Of a stretch of 64,000 nucleotides of DNA, positions 8,594-18,648 are shown piece by piece. The position numbers and the translations under genes were made by a program. Below the pieces are notes generated by a model. It saw only the letters and a program-made list of their open reading frames with translations, was not told the DNA's origin and did not search any database. How positions within the stretch are numbered: the first letter of the stretch is position 1; each line of letters starts with the position of its first letter. The stretch is taken from positions 58,452 through 122,451 of the forward strand of contig CAZMNY010000026.1 of the NCBI GenBank assembly GCA_964567745.1. The letters are read 5' to 3'. The DNA is from CAZMNY01 sp964567745. GTDB taxonomy: Bacteria > Planctomycetota > Planctomycetia > Pirellulales > Pirellulaceae.

Positions 8594-9928
8594 TTGAAAT
8601 TGATTTCTCCTACCTTCAATCGCCGCCATTTATTCACCATGGGCGGCCTGTCCATCGGCACCATTTCCCCTTTGGGACTCTCTCTGCCGAACCTGCTGGC
8701 AAATGAATCGGCCAGCGGAGACACGAAGCAGATCAATGTGATCTTCATGTTCCTCCAAGGCGGCGCCAGTCATATCGATATGTATGACATGAAGCCCGAT
8801 ATGTCTGCTGAGATTCGGGGGAAGTACGACCCGGTTAGCACGAATCTGCCCGGTTTGCAGTTGAGCGACCAGTTGCCGAAGCTAGGCGCCTGTGCCGACA
8901 AGTTCTCTCTGATTCGCTCGATGCATTCCTATACATCGAAGCACGGGGAAGGCGATGTTCACATCATGTGCGGCAGCCCCGTCGACAAGAACTTGCAAGC
9001 TCCGGGCATCGGCGCCGTTCTCAGTCTACAGCAGAGACAGCAGGCCCCAGTGCCGCCGTTCGTACACGTGGGAGACATGAAGCACCCGGCGTACAGCGCA
9101 CCCGGCTATGGCGGATATCTCGGCCGCACCTACAACCCCTATCTGATCAAACAGGACCCAAACTCGCCCAGTTTCTCAGTCAAAGAATTCGATGCGGCCG
9201 ACGGAGTTGACGTGAATCGACTGGCCGGACGCAGGAAGCTGCTTCGATCGCTGGATCAATTTCAATCCCAGCGTGAAAGACAACTCGAGTTTGCACAATC
9301 GCAGGACGCGTTTACGCAGAGGGCGCTGGACCTCGCGACATCGCGCCAGGCCAAGGAAGCGTTCGATCTTTCACGAGAGTCGGACAAACTTCGTGACGGC
9401 TACGGTCGCAACCGAGTTGGCCAAGGCATGCTATTGGCGCGCAGGCTCGTTGAAGCGGGCGTGAGATTCGTGACCATTCAAGGTTACGTCGACACGGGGA
9501 TTTACGCTTGGGACCATCACTGGGGCATCTACCCTCATTTGGACCGCCAACTGGCAATCTACGACAACAGTTATTCGGCACTGCTGCAAGACCTCGACGA
9601 TCGCGGCCTTCTCGAAACGACACTCGTTATCACGGCGGGCGAATTCGGTCGAACACCAAAGATCAACACGAATAACCGCGGTCCTGGACGCGACCATTGG
9701 GGACGATGTTTCAGCCTGACAATCGGCGGCGGCGGCGTCAAAACCGGGCGCGTTATTGGAGCGAGCGACAAATATGGTGCCGTTCCAGAAGAGAGACCTG
9801 TCTCTGTTGCCGATTTTGTGGCGACGGTCTATCACGCGCTCGGTCTCAATGCCAAGGCGGAGTTTAACGCGATGGGACGCGCGATGACGATTCTGCCAGA
9901 AGGCGCCGTAGTCGACGAGCTGTTTTGA
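8594..9928 (+). CDS. DUF1501 secreted protein (Tat leader)
   Basis: A 444-residue DUF1501 member, a sulfatase/alkaline-phosphatase-fold family common in planctomycetes. Diagnostic segments are the twin-Arg leader FNRRHLFTMGGLSIG, FMFLQGGASHIDMYDMKPD, LIRSMHSYTSKH, and the C-terminal ITAGEFGRTPKIN and GRDHWGRCFSLTIGGGGVK. The start is TTG at 8594, chosen because it leaves the twin-Arg motif at the expected place; no ATG precedes it. DUF1501 genes are usually paired with a DUF1549/DUF1553 cytochrome gene, but this one is followed by a broken gene instead. The enzymatic role is unknown. Confidence 0.88.
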   Translation: MKLISPTFNRRHLFTMGGLSIGTISPLGLSLPNLLANESASGDTKQINVIFMFLQGGASHIDMYDMKPDMSAEIRGKYDPVSTNLPGLQLSDQLPKLGACADKFSLIRSMHSYTSKHGEGDVHIMCGSPVDKNLQAPGIGAVLSLQQRQQAPVPPFVHVGDMKHPAYSAPGYGGYLGRTYNPYLIKQDPNSPSFSVKEFDAADGVDVNRLAGRRKLLRSLDQFQSQRERQLEFAQSQDAFTQRALDLATSRQAKEAFDLSRESDKLRDGYGRNRVGQGMLLARRLVEAGVRFVTIQGYVDTGIYAWDHHWGIYPHLDRQLAIYDNSYSALLQDLDDRGLLETTLVITAGEFGRTPKINTNNRGPGRDHWGRCFSLTIGGGGVKTGRVIGASDKYGAVPEERPVSVADFVATVYHALGLNAKAEFNAMGRAMTILPEGAVVDELF

Positions 9929-9951
9929 TCACACGTGAAAGGAATGTTGTC

Positions 9952-10671
9952 ATGATTCGACATTCGTTCGTGGCTCTTTGCGGATTGTTTCTCCTAATCG
10001 CTTCGTCTACTCAGGCAGCTCAGCCCTGGGAGGCTAAGGACCTGAATCCGGTAACCATCAAGTCGGTGCCATCTCACGCGCCAGCGGCGCGTTTGATCAC
10101 GAAGCGTGTTACTACATTTTCTGTCGGCAACACGGTGCCGCGTCGATGGTCAGGTGGAGCTCATTTTCCGAACCCAACGACTGGCGACGCTCGCCAAACG
10201 CACCTTCAAATACACAGTCCACGCAGGTAAGGCGGGAGTCTAACGAGTGCTCCTGGCCGGATCGACGGACCACTACGTGACGCTGAACATCGACCCGGAA
10301 CTCGCCAGCGGAGTCAGTGGTCACCCGACTTTCTTACACGGACAGGGCGAGTTGTTTCGGCAAAGTTTCATTTACGTCCCAATGGCGCGACTGGACTGCA
10401 TATCGTTGCCGGCGAGTGGGACAAGCCGCGAACGCGAAGTTTCAAGATCACCGCCGAGGACGGAACGGTTCTTTTTCCGGCGACACGGGCAAGGGGTATT
10501 TGCAGACGAATGGTCATTGATCGCGGCGGGTTTGGAGTGCGCATCGAATTGGATGGCGAACGCAACGTGTCGCGCGGGCAGAACAACACCATTATGATCG
10601 AGCTTGTCGCTCAGCGCACGTCCGCTGCCGATGTCGAAATTGAATATCGCCTGGTTCCATTCGGCAAATAG
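9952..10671 (+). pseudogene. Secreted protein of unknown family, two frameshifts plus a stop
   Basis: It begins 23 bp after the DUF1501 gene with ATG and a signal peptide (FVALCGLFLLIASSTQA). Coherent protein sequence then moves to the +1 frame (QVELIFRTQRLATLAKRTF, KYTVHAGKAGV, stop near 10241, RVLLAGSTDHYVTLNIDPEL) and back to the original frame from about 10340 (KFHLRPNGATGLHIVAGEWD through FKITAEDGTVLFPATRA to IEYRLVPFGK) ending at TAG 10669-10671. Read this way it would be a secreted protein of about 240 residues co-transcribed with the DUF1501 gene. I do not recognise the family. Confidence 0.6.
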
Positions 10672-10691
10672 CGGATCCGCAGCCAGCTCAA

Positions 10692-12656
10692 CTAATTCAC
10701 GCTCGATGCATCGTTTACCGACTTGTCGATAAACACGTGCTCGTCCCAATACGTATCATGCTCTGCCCAAACGGCATCGATCGCGTCCGCGTCATGCCGC
10801 GCCATGTCGTACGACGTTTTTGCAGTGATAGGCAGAATCAGCGACTCGGGCTCCGTGGAGTGTTGAACGTCACGCGCAATCGAGCGTCGCGACGCGGGTG
10901 CGTATTGGAATCGCTGTTCAATCCAGCCGCTAGCCGCCTCGCCCTCGCCGCCTCTCGAACCTTGGTTTGCCCTCACTTGAGCGATCACGGAAAACGCGTC
11001 CGGCAGGTCGATGCGGTCATTCCCATTCGTGTCGACAAACGGCCCGCCGCCGCCGGGCCCGCCGTCCGGCAATGGAACGTTGACACCGCGGCTACGTAGT
11101 TCGTTGATCACAAGAAACCCGTCTTGAACGTTGACGTTGCCATTGGCGTTCACGTCAAAGAAATCAATCGGATTCTGCCAGTCATGGTCGCTTGTCGCGA
11201 TCGCCACGTTGTCGATGTGCACATCGGATCCGATGAGAAGCCCAGCGTTCAATTGCAGGTCGAGGGTATTCACGGAATCCGCGAAATCGCCGACCCAAAT
11301 GGGCTTCGTGATAGAGGACCCCGCGTTCTCTAGAGAAATGGTGGCGAGTTGCGTCTGGCCGATCCGCACCTCGAGGACATCGTCGGTGCTGGTGTCGGTG
11401 ACTTCGTATTCGAACTGAAGGAACTTGGCGTTCTCGGGAATGAAAAACGGGTTGTGCGTCGCCTGTACATAGTTGGCTAGCCCCGACTCGCCCAGATGCA
11501 GCCTGTCGCTCGTGAGGTCGCCGCTGTGCAAACCGCCATGCCGCTCCCAACCTGGGAGTTCGTTGTTGAACGCGTCGCCAAATTCAAAATCGCCATTGAA
11601 TAAGACTGGCAAATCGATGGGCGCCTCACTCAGCGGCCGACCGTCTGTGACGGCAAGCGGAGCACGACTCAACTGACCGATACGGCTACGGGCGAAGCCG
11701 ACGTTTTCTCGCCCGCTATTCGCTTCGAGGTTGCTTGCATAGGTCTGACCGGATAGCCACCACGTGTCCTCCATCACCTGCGTGATCGGTTGGCCTTCGA
11801 GCGTGTTAGCCGTCGTGTTGATGGTCGCCATGTACCAGAGATGCACGTCCAGGTGTTCTCTCGCGGTCAAAGAGTTGTAGCCTGGTTCGGTCAGCAGAAA
11901 CTCGTCGAGCTCGAGATTCAAGCCGGCGCCGAGAACGGACACGCCATCGAAGTCGAAGTCGTCCTGGTACGATGACGCGTCAGTACTATCGCGCCGAAAA
12001 TACGTGTCGGCATATGCGACATTTTCATAGATGAGAACGGCCGGGTCATCCGCTTCGTATTGACTGCCGGCCAGCCCCGACGCCAGGATTGGATGCGGAT
12101 CGAGCGACGTCACATGGTCGATCGTCATGGCGGGATGACGTTCCCCGAACTGGGCGACCGTCAGCGAGTTCAGCACTGCGCCGCGGCTGTGTCCAATGAA
12201 GTGGATCGGACGCGAAAGCACATCGACCGGCGCTTCCATGAGTCCGGCGAACAGGTTGTCGGCAGCGCCGTGCATCCAACCCTCTTCCGTATCGTCCGAC
12301 TCCCACTGCCAGTCGAAAACCAAAATCAGCTCGTCGCCCAAGTCTCCCGAATTCGACCAACTGTTCGTCAGCGGCGTCCATCCGCCGTAGCCGGCCGAAT
12401 TGGGGTCCGCATTGTGCGTGTAGATGTTCGCGTCCGTCCCACGCGCGCCAATCTCACGCGCCATTTCAAGCGTCCAACCGGGCGGCGCGGTTTGAGGCCC
12501 GAACGATGGCTGCCAGCCGTGGGTGATGATGGTTACGCCCGCGGCCAGCACCCGACGCGGCTCAAGCGATTCGAATCGCAAGCTCCGCCCGCGGCGCACC
12601 GAACGACGCGCGGCGCGTGATCGGCTCGAATTTCGAATCGCCTTCCAAAGTTTCAT
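10692..12656 (-). CDS. Secreted lipase-like hydrolase with LEPR-XLL-type leader and dockerin
   Basis: The N-terminus has a basic stretch followed by LRFESLEPRRVLA, the LEPR-XLL-type motif found at the start of large planctomycete exported proteins. The hydrolase region has the nucleophile elbow GHSRGA near residue 155, preceded by IHFI, and a candidate acid in TSLDPHP. This is an alpha/beta-hydrolase similar to lipases. A jelly-roll-like region (QFEYEVTDTSTDDVLEVRIG) follows. The C-terminus carries dockerin-type calcium loops: FDVNANGNVNVQDGFLVINE and DTNGNDRIDLPDAFSVI. ATG 12656 is chosen over 12839 because the LEPR motif then sits about 30 residues in. The catalytic His is not certain by eye. 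Confidence 0.8.
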   Translation of the reverse strand: MKLWKAIRNSSRSRAARRSVRRGRSLRFESLEPRRVLAAGVTIITHGWQPSFGPQTAPPGWTLEMAREIGARGTDANIYTHNADPNSAGYGGWTPLTNSWSNSGDLGDELILVFDWQWESDDTEEGWMHGAADNLFAGLMEAPVDVLSRPIHFIGHSRGAVLNSLTVAQFGERHPAMTIDHVTSLDPHPILASGLAGSQYEADDPAVLIYENVAYADTYFRRDSTDASSYQDDFDFDGVSVLGAGLNLELDEFLLTEPGYNSLTAREHLDVHLWYMATINTTANTLEGQPITQVMEDTWWLSGQTYASNLEANSGRENVGFARSRIGQLSRAPLAVTDGRPLSEAPIDLPVLFNGDFEFGDAFNNELPGWERHGGLHSGDLTSDRLHLGESGLANYVQATHNPFFIPENAKFLQFEYEVTDTSTDDVLEVRIGQTQLATISLENAGSSITKPIWVGDFADSVNTLDLQLNAGLLIGSDVHIDNVAIATSDHDWQNPIDFFDVNANGNVNVQDGFLVINELRSRGVNVPLPDGGPGGGGPFVDTNGNDRIDLPDAFSVIAQVRANQGSRGGEGEAASGWIEQRFQYAPASRRSIARDVQHSTEPESLILPITAKTSYDMARHDADAIDAVWAEHDTYWDEHVFIDKSVNDASSVN

Positions 12657-12832
12657 CGTTGTGCCCGTAAGAACTCGATGCCGCACATTCGACTCGTCTC
12701 CCACATCATTCACTAAAAGAAATGCGAAGGAGACAGCATGCCAGTTTGGTAGAATCAGGGCCAAGAGGCAAGCCAAAATCGATTGTCGAACGGTAGCGCG
12801 TTCAAGAATCATAGCTGTAGTCCAGCAACCAG

Positions 12833-12877
12833 CCCCCAACGAGCTTGCTCGTTCGGTGAATCAGATTCAACGCTAAC
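12833..12877. repeat. REP-like dispersed repeat, copy 1
   Basis: The core is AACGAGC-TT-GCTCGTT (12838-12853), a perfect 7-bp inverted repeat, flanked by CGGTGAATCAGATT and CGCTAAC. Its reverse complement matches elements near 38.4-38.5 kb and shares AATCTGATTCACCGAACG with 33268-33285. It lies between the divergent lipase and propeller genes. Confidence 0.65.
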
Positions 12878-12899
12878 AGCTCAAACACAAGGAATACCA

Positions 12900-14207
12900 A
12901 TGAAGTTGTTCTTATGCGTTTGCATCGTCTCAGCCGCGACACTAGGCATGGCCACGCGCGCTGAGTCTCAACAAGCGTCGAAAGCGAACTCGACTGCCGC
13001 AAAGACCGACGGCTCGTTCAAGTTCCGCAAGGTGGCAAGCTTGCCTACGAAAAACAATGATGACTTCAAGTACGCAGCTATTGCTGTCAGCTTCGATCAA
13101 AAGGCTGTCGTCTCGCGCAACTATCTTGTCTCAACGGGCGAAGATGTTTACGACCGCATCGGCGCTTACCTGTGGAGCCTCGATCCTCACGAGCCGAAAC
13201 GCACGAAGTTGCCCGACTCAACGACTTTCGGATTCGTTCCCAACAGTACGTTGGCTTACCAAGTGCACTGGAACCGCGGCGTGCAATTCCGAGACACTCG
13301 GACACACGAAGTTTCGGGCGAATATGTTCCTCATAAACTTCGCGAAGATACAACCATGGGTCCCGCAGTCAGCCCTAGCGGAGAGGTTATGGTCACTCGA
13401 AGCCAGTTAGACCACGTGCAGTTTTGGGACATTGAAAAACGGAAACCGATCACGGAAGAAATCAAGCAAGCGGGTATCGTTTATCGCCTGGAATTCTCCA
13501 CCGATGGAAAGCGGTTCTTCTCAATGGCCAATAGGAGCCTGTCGATCTGGGAAGCGGAAAACGGCACTTTGGTGGCTGGGCCGCTGAAGAACGACATATC
13601 GAGCAGTGCGCATTCGTCCATCACGGGGCAACTCGCAACATTCGAAAACAACGATAGGAACGAAGACGACTGGCGCTGCGAGTTGGTCCTGCGATCGGGG
13701 AAGACGTTCACCGAGACCGAGCGTGTTCGCCTGCCGGCTCATGCGAGACAGGCAATCTGGATCGACGATGCTCATCTTCTCGTCGTGGCCGATGTCAAGA
13801 CGCCAGGGCAAAGGAGGCCGTACACCTACGGCCGAAAGCTCGTCTTCCTCGTATCGCTCGCTTCGGACAAACCGAAAGTTCGTACTGTGACGCGGCATAC
13901 TTGGATCAAAGGGATTGCGGTTGCCCCCGACCGTCAACATTTTATTGTCAGAACCAGGGACGCGACGAGTTGTTGGAAAGTGGGCGAAGAGAGGCCAGCC
14001 TGGACGAAGCCTGGCGATTATCTCGCGTCATTCGGCGACAAGGGATTAGTGCTGCTCCACAACGGACCGTTGATCGCGTATTCAGTCGCGAGCGGAACGA
14101 AACTCTGGTGCCACGAAGACGTCGATAAGTTCCGAGTGAAAGGATCAAATATCTGGATATGTAACGAGAGCCAAATGGAGGTCTGGCGAGTCGAACGCGA
14201 TGAGTGA
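12900..14207 (+). CDS. Secreted WD40/YVTN-like beta-propeller protein
   Basis: A 435-residue protein with a signal peptide (FLCVCIVSAATLGMATRAES). The body contains spaced propeller strands such as VQFWDIEKRKPI, YRLEFSTDGKRFFSMAN, LSIWEAENGTLV and IAVAPDRQHFIVRT, with the GH...WD signature poorly kept. ATG 12900 is chosen since the upstream sequence holds a REP-like repeat rather than coding sequence. It probably acts as a periplasmic or surface scaffold; no catalytic motif is seen and no neighbour suggests a partner. Confidence 0.75.
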   Translation: MKLFLCVCIVSAATLGMATRAESQQASKANSTAAKTDGSFKFRKVASLPTKNNDDFKYAAIAVSFDQKAVVSRNYLVSTGEDVYDRIGAYLWSLDPHEPKRTKLPDSTTFGFVPNSTLAYQVHWNRGVQFRDTRTHEVSGEYVPHKLREDTTMGPAVSPSGEVMVTRSQLDHVQFWDIEKRKPITEEIKQAGIVYRLEFSTDGKRFFSMANRSLSIWEAENGTLVAGPLKNDISSSAHSSITGQLATFENNDRNEDDWRCELVLRSGKTFTETERVRLPAHARQAIWIDDAHLLVVADVKTPGQRRPYTYGRKLVFLVSLASDKPKVRTVTRHTWIKGIAVAPDRQHFIVRTRDATSCWKVGEERPAWTKPGDYLASFGDKGLVLLHNGPLIAYSVASGTKLWCHEDVDKFRVKGSNIWICNESQMEVWRVERDE

Positions 14208-14326
14208 GCTGACATTGAGCTCCTCACATCGGCAGACGCCTGACGTCATGCTCACGTCTTTCTTATGGCTCGCGGTGCGCGGCGCGGGTAAAATCGTCGC
14301 ATATCGATTCCATCGGAGGCCTCAAG

Positions 14327-15355
14327 ATGAGCAAGCAGAATGAGCCGTTGAATTCCGAGTCTTCAAAGCCAACCGTCGGCCGACGCGAGCTTCTCTCGTA
14401 TGCCGCGTTTGGCGCTGGCGTTCTCGCCACGGCCGGGGGCGTGTCGCAGGCAGTTGGATCCGAGACGTCTCGAGCCAACGTCGGCAAGAAATACAAGATG
14501 AAGAAGTCGATCAACCAGTGGGCGTTTCCGTATCCCGACAAGATGAATTTGAAGCGGTGTATGCAGCTGGCAAAGGACGCCGGTTTCGATGGCATCGAAC
14601 TCAACTACGATTTGGAGAACGACCTCTCCCCAAAGGCAACGACCAACGACTATCTCGAAATTCGCAAGATGGCGGATGAGATCGGGATCGCCATTAGCGG
14701 CGTTTGTTCATTTTTGTTTTGGCCCTATCCGCTGACAAGCAACGACCCGGCTGAGCGGAAGCGCGGCATGGAATTGGCAAGCCTGATGACCCAAGCTGCC
14801 CACGATCTGGGAACCGAAAACCTGCTCGTCGTTCCCGGCGCCGTTCACATGCCCTGGCGCGCCGACCACGATCCAACTCCGAACGATGTCTGCGACAAGC
14901 GGGCACGCGAATCGATTGCGCGGCTGGTTCCCCAGGCGGAGAAGCTCAAAGTCCACTTGAATATGGAGAACATTTTCTTCAACGGCTACTTGATGACGCC
15001 GGGCGAAATGAACGACTTTGTCGACAGTTTCGACAGCGAGTTTGTCCAAGTACACTTCGATACGGGCAACATCATGGAGTACCAATTTCCGGAACATTGG
15101 ATTCCGATCCTCGGCAAGCGAATCAAGAATGTGCACCTCAAGGAGTACTCGAAGAAGAGCACCGATCATTCGCTCGAAGCTTTTCGTCCGCTACTCGATG
15201 GAACAACCAACTGGCCCGCCGTCATCGAGGCGTTTGACGGAATCGGCTATGAAGGCTACTTGACGTTTGAGTATTTCCATCCCTTCATGCACTATCCCGA
15301 AGCGCTCATCTATCAAACCGCCGACTCATTGGATCGGATGCTGGGAATAAAATAG
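14327..15355 (+). CDS. Sugar phosphate isomerase/epimerase-like TIM barrel, exported
   Basis: This belongs to the AP-endonuclease-2/xylose-isomerase-like TIM-barrel superfamily. Metal-site candidates are the Glu of LNMENIFFNG, the His/Asp of VQVHFDTGN, the His of KNVHLKEYS and the Glu of LTFEYF. DAGFDGIELN marks an early strand. A twin-Arg-like leader (GRRELLSYAAFGAGVLATAGG) indicates export in folded form, common for this family in planctomycetes. A GGAGG ribosome-binding site lies 8 bp before the ATG. The likely reaction is isomerisation or epimerisation of a sugar or hydroxy-acid; the substrate is unknown. Confidence 0.85.
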   Translation: MSKQNEPLNSESSKPTVGRRELLSYAAFGAGVLATAGGVSQAVGSETSRANVGKKYKMKKSINQWAFPYPDKMNLKRCMQLAKDAGFDGIELNYDLENDLSPKATTNDYLEIRKMADEIGIAISGVCSFLFWPYPLTSNDPAERKRGMELASLMTQAAHDLGTENLLVVPGAVHMPWRADHDPTPNDVCDKRARESIARLVPQAEKLKVHLNMENIFFNGYLMTPGEMNDFVDSFDSEFVQVHFDTGNIMEYQFPEHWIPILGKRIKNVHLKEYSKKSTDHSLEAFRPLLDGTTNWPAVIEAFDGIGYEGYLTFEYFHPFMHYPEALIYQTADSLDRMLGIK

Positions 15356-15587
15356 GCAGTGACCGCTCGAGATCACCAGCGCGAGATTTCAGTGCTGCTC
15401 TACGATCGTTTAACCCGCCGCCGCAGGCAAGGCTTTTCAAAATCTGGCCGAGCACTACTTCTTTTGTCCGCTTGCAACTATCAGAATGGGGCCAACGCGA
15501 GCTGGCTTAGCGCGTTTACGCAATAACGGCAAATGCGCCGAAGCCTCATCTCTATCCACTTCCTATCGTCAACGCGGTGTGAAACTC

Positions 15588-18467
15588 ATGCTTGGTAAGA
15601 CTCTGAACGTTGTTGCCTTGACCCTTTTGTTATCGCTTTCCGCGGCGGCCGACGCCGCGGAAGGCCTCAAGGTTGCGGCGCCATTTACGGACAACATGAT
15701 CTTGCAACGGCAGTGCGAGGTGCCGGTGTGGGGGGTCGATGCGCCGGGCGGCAGAGTCACTGTCGAATTTGCCGGCCAGACGAAGACTGCCGTCGTCGAC
15801 CAATCTGGCGACTGGATGGTCAAGCTTGATCCACTTGAGGCGTCGCGGGAGGAACGCAGCTTATCCATCAGCAACGATCGACGTGAGTCACTCGTTCTCA
15901 ATCACGTGTTAGTTGGCGAAGTCTGGTTTTCGTCAGGTCAATCCAACATGGTTTGGATCGCCAATAAGAGCATGTGCAGCAATCTCGCCCGCGAAATCGC
16001 CGGCTCGCCGACCGACATTCCAATTCGCGAGATCAATATAAATACGGTGTCCGCGCTCTATCCTCAAAAAAACGCGACATCAGACGGCGGATGGAAGACT
16101 CACAAAAACGCTGGCAATTTCTCGGCTCTGTCACTAGCATTCGCCCACCAACTATACCGCGAACTCGATATGCCTATCGGCATTCTGCTGAGCGCCCATA
16201 GCAACACGAGAATCGAAGCGTTTACCCAGCGCGAGGCGATTGAGACTCACGCCAAGCTCGCGAAAGACGCCGAGCTGATTCACGATGCGGACCCGCTCAT
16301 CGAGCAGGGACGTAAGGCGTTTGACAAGTACTACGAAGACTTGCGCTCATGGCAAACAGTGGCAGGCGATGCTGCTAACGCGGGCGCCAGAATTCCAGCC
16401 CGTCCCAACTTGCCGGGCATCGCCGGAATGTGGAGAGGCCCATCGCAGTTCTTCAACGGCAAGATCAACCCGGTCATCCCCTATGCGATCCGCGGGGCTA
16501 TCTGGTGTCAGGGCACGAGCAACTCGGGAGACGGCCGAGTCTACGCGGCGCGAATGGAGGCCCTTGTGAAGGGTTGGAGAGACGCATGGAGCATGCCCGA
16601 GATGCCGTTCTATTTCACTCAAATGCAATGCTACGGTTCGCCCGATCCCGACTCAGTCGGATTCGCCGACATCCGCCAGGCCCAACACATGTTCTTCATG
16701 AACAACCGAACTAACGTCGGCATGGTCGTCCAGTCCGATCTCAACTCAGCTCGACCGCAAGGCATCCATTACTACAACAAGCTTCACCCGGGCATGAGGA
16801 TGGCTCGCTGGGCATTGGCAAAGCAGTATGGCAAAGACATCGCTTTCACCGGTCCGATCTATGCCGGCTACGAAGTCAAAGCCAACAAGGTTATCGTCTC
16901 GTTCGAGCGTGACAGCCTGTTTGGCGGACTCATTGTTGGCAGCAAAGGGATGGCCAAGGACTACCGGGAAGAGGGCAAGTACGTTGAACCGGCGAAGCCG
17001 ACTCCGGGCGTCAAACTGAATCATTTTCGTTTGTGCGGCGAAGATAAAAAATGGCGCCCCGCAAACGCAGTCATTGTCGGCGACACGATCGTTGTGACTT
17101 CCGCGAGTGTGCGCAAGCCCATCGGCGTCCAATACGCCTACAGCGGAGTCCCAGAAAACTCGAACCTGTATAACCAAGCCGGTCTGCCCGCGACGCCTTT
17201 TGCCGCGATCAAGGGAAAACTGATTTTTGAAGAAGACGATTTGGAAAAAGTGGCAGCGCTCAAAGCAAGGTACGCTCAATATACCGACCCGAATTACCCC
17301 ATCCTGCAAGTTGTCGAGTACTTTCGCGACGGCGCGATTATCCAGCGGAATAGGCCGATTCCGGTCTGGGGGCACGCCAATCGAGGCGTCAAGGTGACCG
17401 TCACCTTGGGCGACGTTACCAAGACGACTGTCGCCAATGATCTTCAACAATGGTCGCTTGAGTTCCCGGCCTTGGAGGCTTCCACGAATCCGATCACACT
17501 GTCGGTCAATTCGAGTCACGGTCACAGCCGAACCGTGAAAGACATTCTCGTTGGCGATGTTTGGTACATAACCGGCTCGCCGACGCTGAACAGAGAAATG
17601 GCGTACGACGCGCGCAACAAAGAAGCGAAGGTCCCCGACGCCATGACGCTCGTTCGCGAATTCAGACGAAAGACGAAGGCCAGCACATTCCCGACGCCGC
17701 GGAAACGGAAGTTCGAAACGGGCGGCGGCAAATACCGTTCGTCATGGATGACCGCGAATTTGTGGGAAGGTGACCGAGGCGTGACGATGTTCGCATATCA
17801 CTTCGCGAAGACGCTGGGCCGCAAAGGGATTCCGCAGGGCTTCATTACCATGTCGTCGGGGCAGGGCGGGCGAGCTCAACAAATGGCGTCGCCCCTTTCC
17901 TGGACTTCCTTCGACGGAGTCAGAGACATCGACCAACCGGCTCTTCGCGCGCGGCTAAACGAACTACTGATGCAGTATCCAAGCACGGACATCGCAAAAA
18001 AGTCCGTTGCCGATCATCTCAGCGAAGTGAAACATTTTGTCAAAACAATTGTCGATGCGAAAAAGAGAGGCGCGGATCTGTCAAGCGCAGCGCCGCTCGC
18101 CGGCCCGCCATTTCCGGAAGCGGGAAAGAACAGCGAGATCAAGTCGGACACGATTCCAACCTACGCGTACAACTGGTGTGTTAGTCCCATGACGCCGATG
18201 GCCGTCGCCGGCGTGATCTGGGTCCCGTCCGAAAACAACATTGGATACGAGCCCGAAGTTTACGGCGCCGAAATGGAGATTTTCGCAGGCAGCCTGCCGA
18301 ATACGTACGGTCAAAAACGAGTGCAGTTTCTCTACGCGCAACCTGCGACTTCACTGGTCGAGGGAATCACGACGCCAACCATTCCTGGCGCAAAGAACGT
18401 GGCGTTCGAACAGTGGCCAAAGAGCTTAAAGGAGATCGCGATCGAGATGGCCAGGCTGGCGGATTGA
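15588..18467 (+). CDS. Sialate O-acetylesterase-like protein with duplicated domain, second copy degenerate
   Basis: A 959-residue secreted protein (signal peptide VVALTLLLSLSAAADA) of the SASA family. The first unit has an N-terminal beta domain (APFTDNMILQRQCEVPVWG) followed by the nucleophile motif VWFSSGQSNM near residue 117 and a GAIWCQGTSNSGDG block. From about residue 580 the same layout recurs (YFRDGAIIQRNRPIPVWG, then VGDVWYITGSPTLNRE), but the second GQSN motif is replaced by TGSP, so this unit should be inactive. SGQGGRAQQMASPLSW in the second unit resembles another SASA block. Likely role: deacetylation of a sugar polymer, with the dead domain perhaps binding substrate. ATG 15588 starts the leader. 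Confidence 0.85.
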   Translation: MLGKTLNVVALTLLLSLSAAADAAEGLKVAAPFTDNMILQRQCEVPVWGVDAPGGRVTVEFAGQTKTAVVDQSGDWMVKLDPLEASREERSLSISNDRRESLVLNHVLVGEVWFSSGQSNMVWIANKSMCSNLAREIAGSPTDIPIREININTVSALYPQKNATSDGGWKTHKNAGNFSALSLAFAHQLYRELDMPIGILLSAHSNTRIEAFTQREAIETHAKLAKDAELIHDADPLIEQGRKAFDKYYEDLRSWQTVAGDAANAGARIPARPNLPGIAGMWRGPSQFFNGKINPVIPYAIRGAIWCQGTSNSGDGRVYAARMEALVKGWRDAWSMPEMPFYFTQMQCYGSPDPDSVGFADIRQAQHMFFMNNRTNVGMVVQSDLNSARPQGIHYYNKLHPGMRMARWALAKQYGKDIAFTGPIYAGYEVKANKVIVSFERDSLFGGLIVGSKGMAKDYREEGKYVEPAKPTPGVKLNHFRLCGEDKKWRPANAVIVGDTIVVTSASVRKPIGVQYAYSGVPENSNLYNQAGLPATPFAAIKGKLIFEEDDLEKVAALKARYAQYTDPNYPILQVVEYFRDGAIIQRNRPIPVWGHANRGVKVTVTLGDVTKTTVANDLQQWSLEFPALEASTNPITLSVNSSHGHSRTVKDILVGDVWYITGSPTLNREMAYDARNKEAKVPDAMTLVREFRRKTKASTFPTPRKRKFETGGGKYRSSWMTANLWEGDRGVTMFAYHFAKTLGRKGIPQGFITMSSGQGGRAQQMASPLSWTSFDGVRDIDQPALRARLNELLMQYPSTDIAKKSVADHLSEVKHFVKTIVDAKKRGADLSSAAPLAGPPFPEAGKNSEIKSDTIPTYAYNWCVSPMTPMAVAGVIWVPSENNIGYEPEVYGAEMEIFAGSLPNTYGQKRVQFLYAQPATSLVEGITTPTIPGAKNVAFEQWPKSLKEIAIEMARLAD

Positions 18468-18648
18468 TTTCACTCGTCGATTGAGCCCCCTCAACATGAG
18501 GCAACTCGACGAACATTGCGATCCAGCCGATCAATGTTCGCCGTTGAAAGTTTGCGAGGCGCAAAGAATTGGCGACAATCCATGTTGCGGCGATTTTGCT
18601 TCGGTAAGATAATCTCCGTTGCGGGCAACCAACAATCAGTTCGAGCTC

